64,000 nt of DNA from an uncultured Dorea sp. (lineage in GTDB: Bacteria > Bacillota > Clostridia > Lachnospirales > Lachnospiraceae): NCBI GenBank assembly GCA_910584575.1, contig CAJUBG010000006.1, forward strand, positions 1-64,000, read 5' to 3'. Under the pieces are notes generated by a model. It saw only the letters and a program-made list of their open reading frames with translations, did no database searches and was not told the origin of the DNA. Position 1 is the stretch's first letter. Each line of letters starts with the position of its first letter. Positions 59,001-64,000 of this stretch are shown piece by piece. The position numbers were made by a program, and so were the translations under genes.

Positions 59001-61406
59001 AATGCAAATGACAAATATGCCGTGCGTGTAAGCGGCGGAGTACAGGTACCGGTACTGGATCTCTATAAAAAAATGGATGCCCAGAGCGCGGAAGAACGCC
59101 AGAAAAGGGCGGTAGCATATATTGAGGAGTTGCAGGCATATGTAGCTGAGATTGAGAAGAAGCATGATGAAGTGCATAAGAACTCCGAGAACAAGCTGGT
59201 ACAGTATGATTATAAAGCGGCAGACTGTATCCTTGGGGCTTCTGATATTATGTTGGATAAGATGATGTTCTCCCTTCCTGCACAGCAGATTCTTGCAGGC
59301 TGCGGAACTGGCAGCGTAGAGGATAGGGCGAAGAATCTGGTAACCTCTATGGAAGCAATGGAGAACATGATGTATCTGTTCTACCAGCACAAGGGACTGA
59401 ATGATGCGGCTCAGGATGTAAAAGACCGTTTCCCGGCAAACCATTTGAATATCCGTTATCAGACTATGTTTGCGGGAGCGTTTATGTATGCATCTGGTAA
59501 CCATATCGGTATTGAATGGGGCTCAGCTCCGGCAATGATGAAGGGTGTAACCGTACAGGCGGATGAGAACGGTCAGTATCAGAGTGGCCAGTATTATGGA
59601 TGGGGAATTGCCCATGAGATCGGCCATTGTATCAACCAGGGTACTTATGCAATTGCAGAGATTACGAATAACTACTTTTCAGTACTTGCCCAGGCAAAAG
59701 ATACGAATGATTCCGTGCGTTTCCAGTATTCGAATGTATACGAGAAGGTGACTTCAGGAACAAAGGGAAGGGCTACGAATGTATTTACACAGTTGGGTAT
59801 GTATTGGCAGTTACATCTGGCGTATGACAGTGGATTGAACTTTAAGACATATCCGGATTATAGCCAGCAGCTTGAAAATCTGTTCTTTGCGAGGGTGGAT
59901 ACATATTCCAGAAATCCGTCGAAAGCGCCGACGCCTGGTGATAAGGTTATGACGCTTTGCGGAGATAAGGATCAGGATTTGATGCGTCTTGCCTGCGCAG
60001 CGGCACAGAAGGATATTCTTGAATTCTTCGAGCGTTGGGGCATGACTCCGGATGCAGAGACCATCAGCTACGCGGGGCAGTTCCCGAAGGAGACGAGGGC
60101 GATCTACTATGTAAATGATGAGTCCAGAGTATACCGTAACGGCCATGCCAGTGTACTTGGCACGGATGGGACGGTAGAGGCAGTAGGCAGTGATACAACG
60201 GCAGTTGTGGACCCGAATGCAGCGAATAAAGTGAACTTGAAGCTTACGTCTACGCTGAATCCGGAGGATGTCCTTGGATATGAGGTTGTACGCTGTATTA
60301 CCTCAAACGGAGAGGAAGAAAAGGAAGTAGCTGGTTTTTCTACCGGAAACGAATTCACAGATACGATTACCACAATGAACAATCGTGTAGTGACTTATGA
60401 GGTTACAGTGATTGACCAACATCTGAACCGTTCTGCCGTGAAGCGTTTAGAGCCGGTTAAGATCAGCCATAAGGGTAATATTGACAAGACCCACTGGAGT
60501 GTCAGCACCAATGATATGAAAGCCATAAGCAGTATACCTGTTGATAAAGCAGACGAATGGGATCCGTGTCTGCCGGAAGCGGAAGCGCCTATTAATGCGG
60601 CAGTTGACAATAAAACAGAAACTACATATACAGGAGAAGCCGGAGTAAATGCAGAAGTTGTGATTGAACTGAATCAGACGGTTACAATATCCGGATTCCA
60701 GTACACCGTGAATGAAGGGACGCCAATTAAGGATTACAGTATCTCTGTCCGCAATGACCAGAATGAATGGGTTGAGGCGGCAAGCGGAAGCTTTGGAAAG
60801 ACAGGGGTTCATACGGTAAACTTTGGCGTCAAGGGCAGCACTAATATTGCCTTGTACCAGACTTCTGCGGTGAAGCTGTCGATTAAGAATCAGCAAGACG
60901 CCAAGATTTCCATATCTGAGTTGGATGTATTGAGCAAAACAGGAGATGATGTGGAATTCCGCAAAACAGAGGACAAAACGGCAGCAATCGGCAAGCTGGC
61001 AGCGGATTATAAGTATGGAGATAAGGAAGAAGATGTAATTCCGGCAGGTTCTATCGTATTTACCGGAAGATACAAAGGAAACTCTGCATACAATGTGGTA
61101 ATCCTGTACGACCAGGCCGGAAATATTGTTGGCGGCAGGGATCAGGAAGGTAAGCTGAAAGCATATCAGGTACTTTTCTCGGATGTGGATGAGTCAGGCG
61201 GCGATCTTCAGAATGTCTATGACGGAACATGGATCTACTGGATTGCACCAGGGGATGTGAATACCGGATTGAAAGAAGTGCGGGCAGAGCTATACCGTGT
61301 GGACGAAGCGACTACCAATCAAGGTCAGCGGCTGGTGAGCGACTGTATATTTGAAAAATATCCGACATCGCTTCCGGATATAACATTGAGTGGCACGAAG
61401 AAATAA
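56010..61406 (+). CDS. Secreted M60-like metallopeptidase with dockerin-like, FN3 and F5/8-type modules
   Basis: A 1798-residue secreted protein. A signal peptide ends near QSFA (residue 24) and is followed by a Gly/Thr/Pro-rich linker to about 105. A dockerin-like pair of calcium loops lies at about 225-283 (GDVNGDGEINDADK and DLNMDGKVDLADL). Fibronectin type III-like modules lie near 463-650 and discoidin-like modules near 660-790 and 1490-1650. The M60-like catalytic motif HEIGH is at 1202-1206, with a candidate third ligand at Glu1217. M60-like enzymes cleave mucin-type glycoproteins. There is no wall-sorting signal, and the next gene encodes an anchored protein. The ATG at 56010 follows AAAGGAGAG. 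Confidence 0.85.
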   Translation: MKRIVSFMLAAVLVLAPCMQSFATEPDTGVPAEGGSGEVEGTTPDNNTPGGNPTDTTQENGGTGGDDADKNGGAGGNQVAPPNTVPPTEPGEGGSDEIDLISEEEQDVAPAVGDVKGQVDVYIMQALDFKKDITFTVNLAGKNVPYTSEPRKITLSGLQGDKLQDGVTFEGLEKGTYTLSISAPGYRTRVRDIEVEAMAYKLTYSTSFLGGFAYKEGEKQPGALRIGDVNGDGEINDADKEQLIDMIDSVKPEEEGAKPEDLNMDGKVDLADLNFFVQGYFRSDEVPPYAGASIETNVPASAISHSAGENTIVVGDLKNLSTGEGGVELRPAGGTLADNPVSVEFTFADGVRTDGIVIDSKEENPIEEGVVEITYIDEKDGNQEKVFPVSIVRDQDVHLLLTNEAVTTDKDIYGNITINLGSQIAIKRVVFTITGTKNNNLAEISRVEFVNGMDKRIPEPDRDIPQNVTAVEGNKTFVVSWDKCDNITGYEVQIEGPIEEGGTEKIVNEVVSVRGTSLAVSSLCQGKLKNGSTYTVSVQSVNGAWKSGYSNPITVTPKVDKVPDAPDYVNAVGKYKAIDVSWKNMKDTDYFNVYYREAGTQEYAKDEGIKDSKYTISGLKDQTKYEIYVTGVNEIGEGKPSKVSVAETTNQEPAQMPKYKLLNRAENGKVSEHIISATIVKGAMQDSLLDTETNTAWGTVDNNPMSHYFMNTWDGGGFNPMGVHGITYEFDKVYKMDRIALQEVSPQSQSYGYAQAQYWDADGKAHAISRSSIRVQRKTDSDGRTYYILRFSEPIEAKKIQFALARSYVNGTISVAEVYFYEYDSLEEEIMALYTNDLHTELREDVTQETINELRVRIDTVDPISKEYHPDKDYLNRELDTAEEILKDGNLTKTVEIYNTINTKDVGRGFGGLNAWQPLGVTAAAGEEITVYVGHNTRRTGDSTNLQLVSTQYHSEAASMFKVVATLKIGKNDITIPKLWSQNAEAGGALYIQYTGNNANDKYAVRVSGGVQVPVLDLYKKMDAQSAEERQKRAVAYIEELQAYVAEIEKKHDEVHKNSENKLVQYDYKAADCILGASDIMLDKMMFSLPAQQILAGCGTGSVEDRAKNLVTSMEAMENMMYLFYQHKGLNDAAQDVKDRFPANHLNIRYQTMFAGAFMYASGNHIGIEWGSAPAMMKGVTVQADENGQYQSGQYYGWGIAHEIGHCINQGTYAIAEITNNYFSVLAQAKDTNDSVRFQYSNVYEKVTSGTKGRATNVFTQLGMYWQLHLAYDSGLNFKTYPDYSQQLENLFFARVDTYSRNPSKAPTPGDKVMTLCGDKDQDLMRLACAAAQKDILEFFERWGMTPDAETISYAGQFPKETRAIYYVNDESRVYRNGHASVLGTDGTVEAVGSDTTAVVDPNAANKVNLKLTSTLNPEDVLGYEVVRCITSNGEEEKEVAGFSTGNEFTDTITTMNNRVVTYEVTVIDQHLNRSAVKRLEPVKISHKGNIDKTHWSVSTNDMKAISSIPVDKADEWDPCLPEAEAPINAAVDNKTETTYTGEAGVNAEVVIELNQTVTISGFQYTVNEGTPIKDYSISVRNDQNEWVEAASGSFGKTGVHTVNFGVKGSTNIALYQTSAVKLSIKNQQDAKISISELDVLSKTGDDVEFRKTEDKTAAIGKLAADYKYGDKEEDVIPAGSIVFTGRYKGNSAYNVVILYDQAGNIVGGRDQEGKLKAYQVLFSDVDESGGDLQNVYDGTWIYWIAPGDVNTGLKEVRAELYRVDEATTNQGQRLVSDCIFEKYPTSLPDITLSGTKK

Positions 61407-61426
61407 AGCGATAAAAGGAGTAGAAC

Positions 61427-62224
61427 ATGAAGAAATATAGAGTAGGTATGATAATGGCAGTGTTCGCATTTATCGCAATGCTGCCGCTGCGGGTATCCGC
61501 TGAAGAAACAACAAAAGAGATAGGTGTTACCTGCACTCCCAATGAAGATAAGACGGAGTATTCCGTAGATCTGTATATCCCCAATGCTGCGAAGGAGGAG
61601 ATTGGTACATTAAGTTTAAAGCTTGAGGTAACTCCCAAGGAGGTGGTCGGTGAACCACAGATTCAGTTTAGTGGGAAAGTTAAAGAGTGGGCAAAGGTAT
61701 ACGAGTCTCGCTATCATAATACATTGAATATTTACATTGCAGGAACGAAGGAGATACCTTTTAATAAGGATAACAGTACACTCTTTGAAAATGATGACAC
61801 GCTTAATATCGGAAAGATATCCATGAAGGGTTCAGACGGCAAGGCTGTGGAGCTTTCAGAAGTCAAGCTAGCTAATGCCGAGGATGCACTTTTGGTTGTT
61901 CGAGGATGGGGAGATGCCGAAGCACCCAACAGGGAGACTTGGATTCCAGAGCAGGACGAACCGGCAGGACCGGAGATTCCCACCCCGCCAGGCAAGGATG
62001 ATGAAGGCGATGGAGATGGGGACTCAGGAGGTTCAATAGATATAGGCGGCAGTACCGCGAAAGACCAATATGATAAGAACCGAGATTTGAAGGGAAGCCG
62101 TGTTCAGGGCGTAAAGACCGGCGACGCGAATCAGACGGTAATCTATGTGGTCTCGATTGCGGCATGTATCGGTGTGATTTCCGCGGCTATATACAGGAAG
62201 CGTAAAAAAACAATAACTGAATAA
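61427..62224 (+). CDS. Sortase-anchored surface protein, possible cohesin-like domain
   Basis: A 265-residue surface protein. It has a signal peptide (to VSA, residue 25) and a beta-rich domain at about 30-160 (TEYSVDLYIPNAA, IGTLSLKLEVTP, LNIYIAGTKEIPF, LNIGKISMKG). A Pro/Gly/Asp-rich spacer follows, then VKTGD (229-233), a hydrophobic helix and the basic tail YRKRKK, which together form a KTGD-type cell-wall sorting signal. The strand pattern resembles a cohesin, and the upstream gene encodes a dockerin-like protein, so it may hold that protease on the surface. The cohesin call is by pattern and context only. It follows the protease gene by 20 bases. Confidence 0.65.
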   Translation: MKKYRVGMIMAVFAFIAMLPLRVSAEETTKEIGVTCTPNEDKTEYSVDLYIPNAAKEEIGTLSLKLEVTPKEVVGEPQIQFSGKVKEWAKVYESRYHNTLNIYIAGTKEIPFNKDNSTLFENDDTLNIGKISMKGSDGKAVELSEVKLANAEDALLVVRGWGDAEAPNRETWIPEQDEPAGPEIPTPPGKDDEGDGDGDSGGSIDIGGSTAKDQYDKNRDLKGSRVQGVKTGDANQTVIYVVSIAACIGVISAAIYRKRKKTITE

Positions 62225-62236
62225 GGCATGAAGTAT

Positions 62237-62269
62237 AAACGGCTGTCCGCTATGGATAGCCGTTTATTT
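62237..62269 (+). terminator. Terminator after the surface protein operon
   Basis: AAACGGCT (62237-62244) pairs with AGCCGTTT (62258-62265), extended inwards by GTCC/GGAT, followed by a T-rich tract. Confidence 0.8.
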
Positions 62270-62376
62270 TGTAAGCCATGTTTGATAATGGAAATTTCGT
62301 TGAGTAAATCACTCTATAAATTTTCCGTTGACCGTGTTAATGTTAAATTGCACCTATCCATTGGAGGAGATGAAAT

Positions 62377-62961
62377 ATGACAAGGAAAGAACAAAAGGAA
62401 GCCAGAAAAAATCAAATTATTCAAGCTACGTTGGATTTATTCATAGAACGGGGATACTATGGAACGAAAACAAATCAAATATCCAGACGGGCAGGGATTA
62501 GTGAAGGGCTGCTGTTTCACTATTTCCCAACAAAGGAAATTTTGTTAGAAGAATTGGTGAATATCGGGTTGGAAGGGATGCGTATGCCAATGCAGATTGA
62601 GGCAAAAAATGGTCTGGATTTTTTTTATCAATTCACAAAAATAATATTTTTGGAGGTGGAAAAAAATCCTTTTATTGCAAAAATGTTTATATTTATGGGG
62701 CATGTGGTGAGGGCTGAAGATATACCTGAGAAGCTTCGTAGGCTGGCAGCCTCGGTAGATACCATTATATTTTGTCAAAATTGGGTGGAAGCAGGGCAGA
62801 AAGACGGAAGTATTCGGAAGGGAGATGTAATGTCATTGTCAAATATGTACTGGTGCGCGGTACATGGAATTATGGAGCAGTATGCTTTGCGTCCGGAAAT
62901 TCCATTACCGGAACCTGAGTGGATGGTAGATATGCTGCGAAATGCTAAAGAACAGATTTAA
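62377..62961 (+). CDS. TetR family transcriptional regulator
   Basis: A 194-residue TetR-type regulator. The N-terminal helix-turn-helix is ARKNQIIQATLDLFIERGYYGTKTNQISRRAGISEGLLFHYFPTKEIL (about residues 9-57). The C-terminal domain is not assignable. GGAGGAG lies before the ATG. The flavoprotein gene starts 15 bases after its stop, so the two are probably co-transcribed and the regulator may control that enzyme. Confidence 0.9.
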   Translation: MTRKEQKEARKNQIIQATLDLFIERGYYGTKTNQISRRAGISEGLLFHYFPTKEILLEELVNIGLEGMRMPMQIEAKNGLDFFYQFTKIIFLEVEKNPFIAKMFIFMGHVVRAEDIPEKLRRLAASVDTIIFCQNWVEAGQKDGSIRKGDVMSLSNMYWCAVHGIMEQYALRPEIPLPEPEWMVDMLRNAKEQI

Positions 62962-62976
62962 TTATGGAGGAAATCA

Positions 62977-64000
62977 ATGGGTGAAAGCAAAAAGAAAATC
63001 GTAATTGTAGGCGGCGGCATTGCCGGACTGTCGGCAGGGATCTATGGAAAGCTGGCAGGCTATGACGTGGATATTTATGAAAAAAATCCCATTGCCGGCG
63101 GGCAATGTATGGGGTGGAATCGGAAAGACTGTCATATTGATAATTGTATCCATTGGCTTACCGGAACAAAAAAGGGGACAGATCTTTATAAGGTATGGGA
63201 AACAGTGGGCGCATTAGACAAAAATACAGAATTTGCAGACTGTGACAGCTTTTACACGAGCGTCAAAGGGGACTCACAGGTAACACTGTGGAAGGATTTG
63301 GAGAGGACGAGGGCAGAACTTCTCGAATTGTCCCCAGAAGATGAAAAGGAAATAGAAAAATTTGTGAAGCATGTAAAATACGCAGCGGAATGTGAAATTC
63401 CAGCCGAAAAACCTATGGATGCTATGGGAATCGCGGATTATATACATATGGGTGCTTTGATGGCGGATATGCCAAAAGTGATGAAGGAATATGGCTCTAT
63501 TGATTTAAATGAGATGTCAGGGCGGTTTAAGCATCCTGTATTGAAAGCGTTGTTTACAGATTACCTGCCCAAAGAATATGTCGCAAGTTCATTTCTCGTT
63601 TCTTATGCAAGTATTACATCTGGCAACGGCGAAATACCAAAGGGTGGTTCTTTAGCCATGGCAAATCGCATGGTGAAACGATTTCAGCAGTTGGGAGGCA
63701 ATTTATACTGCAATGCGCCGGTTTTACGGATTCTGATAAAAAACAGAAAAGCAATAGGGATTGAAAAATCGGATAAGAAAACGGTGTTGGCAGATTATGT
63801 TATTTCATCAGTTGATACTATGGAAATGTTTGGTAATTTAATTGGAAAAAAGTATATGGATGCAAAATGGCGATCCTGTTATGAAGATAAGGAAAAATAT
63901 CCTCTTTTTAGTGCAGTCCAGGCAGCATTTGCGGTGGATCAGGAAGCATATGAGGGGAAAGGAACTATTTTTTTCGACTGCCCTCCTTTTGAAATAGGGG
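62977..64000 (+). CDS. Phytoene-desaturase-like FAD-dependent oxidoreductase (partial, cut by window end)
   Basis: The first 341 codons of a gene that runs off the window with no stop. The N terminus has the dinucleotide motif KIVIVGGGIAGLSAGIYGKLAGYDVDIYEKN, and GGQCMGWNR follows, as in the CrtI/phytoene desaturase-like family. A second family segment, EIPKGGSLAMANRMVKRFQQLGGNLYCNAPVLRI, lies near residues 215-250. Relatives act on carotenoids or fatty acyl chains; the true substrate is unknown. ATGGAGG lies before the ATG. Confidence 0.85.
   Translation, partial: MGESKKKIVIVGGGIAGLSAGIYGKLAGYDVDIYEKNPIAGGQCMGWNRKDCHIDNCIHWLTGTKKGTDLYKVWETVGALDKNTEFADCDSFYTSVKGDSQVTLWKDLERTRAELLELSPEDEKEIEKFVKHVKYAAECEIPAEKPMDAMGIADYIHMGALMADMPKVMKEYGSIDLNEMSGRFKHPVLKALFTDYLPKEYVASSFLVSYASITSGNGEIPKGGSLAMANRMVKRFQQLGGNLYCNAPVLRILIKNRKAIGIEKSDKKTVLADYVISSVDTMEMFGNLIGKKYMDAKWRSCYEDKEKYPLFSAVQAAFAVDQEAYEGKGTIFFDCPPFEIG

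Noticed and set aside
56010..61406. Dockerin-like module as a sign of a cellulosome
   Set aside because: No cellulase, scaffoldin or carbohydrate-binding array is present; the catalytic part is an M60-like protease.
1..64000. Mobile elements, prophage, tRNA or rRNA genes
   Set aside because: No transposase, integrase, phage structural gene or recognisable tRNA/rRNA sequence was seen in reading the window.

Overview
The window looks like a chromosomal segment of a gut-type anaerobic Firmicute of the family Lachnospiraceae (Clostridium cluster XIVa). The grounds are the housekeeping order ireB-ruvX-DUF1292-fur-rnj at the left edge, strong AGGAGG ribosome sites, low-to-middle GC, many intracellular GH13 enzymes, a KTGD-type sortase signal and a dockerin-bearing M60 protease. 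No rRNA, tRNA, CRISPR array, phage or insertion sequence was recognised. The species cannot be named from this sequence.

Layout. (1) 28-3170: housekeeping block (IreB, RuvX, DUF1292, Fur family, RNase J). (2) 3248-5193: YtrA-type GntR regulator with an ABC-2 exporter behind a promoter buried in inverted repeats. (3) 5509-8804: ThrE-type exporter and a TrkH/TrkA potassium system. (4) 9058-22495: an alpha-glucan/maltodextrin locus with 4-alpha-glucanotransferase, a LacI regulator, a complete sugar ABC importer with DUF624 protein and MsmX-like ATPase, and three cytoplasmic GH13 enzymes. Three copies of a 17-bp LacI-type operator lie before the binding-protein gene. (5) 22694-31236: HicAB toxin-antitoxin, AraC and TetR regulators, an MMPL/RND exporter with a secreted heptad-repeat partner, and a DUF4143 AAA ATPase. 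(6) 31366-55752: a 24-kb ureide (allantoin) catabolic island. (7) 56010-62224: a 1798-residue secreted M60-like metalloprotease with a dockerin-like module, followed by a sortase-anchored protein with a possible cohesin-like domain. (8) 62377-64000: a TetR regulator and the start of a phytoene-desaturase-like flavoprotein cut by the window end.

The ureide island is the most interesting part. It encodes a whole fermentative allantoin route: uptake by NCS1 permeases, allantoinase (AllB), allantoate amidohydrolase (AllC), ureidoglycine aminohydrolase (AllE), ureidoglycolate dehydrogenase (AllD), the oxamate carbamoyltransferase proteins AllF, AllG and AllH, and carbamate kinase, which makes ATP. 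AllF and AllG are fused in one 1002-residue protein, and AllH sits apart on the other strand. The allantoinase, the permease and the M20 amidohydrolase are each present twice. One set is grouped with an FAD-dependent amine-oxidase-like protein and EtfB/EtfA, which the textbook allantoin route does not need, so a second ureide or hydantoin branch that feeds electrons to ETF is possible. An LctP-family permease in the carbamate-kinase operon is a good candidate for export of oxamate, a structural relative of lactate and pyruvate. Two regulators frame the island, a PucR-type protein and a GntR/FCD protein with an extra N-terminal XRE-like domain. The octamer GGTTGACC occurs just downstream of the putative -10 elements of the allB1 and allE transcription units and is a candidate operator.
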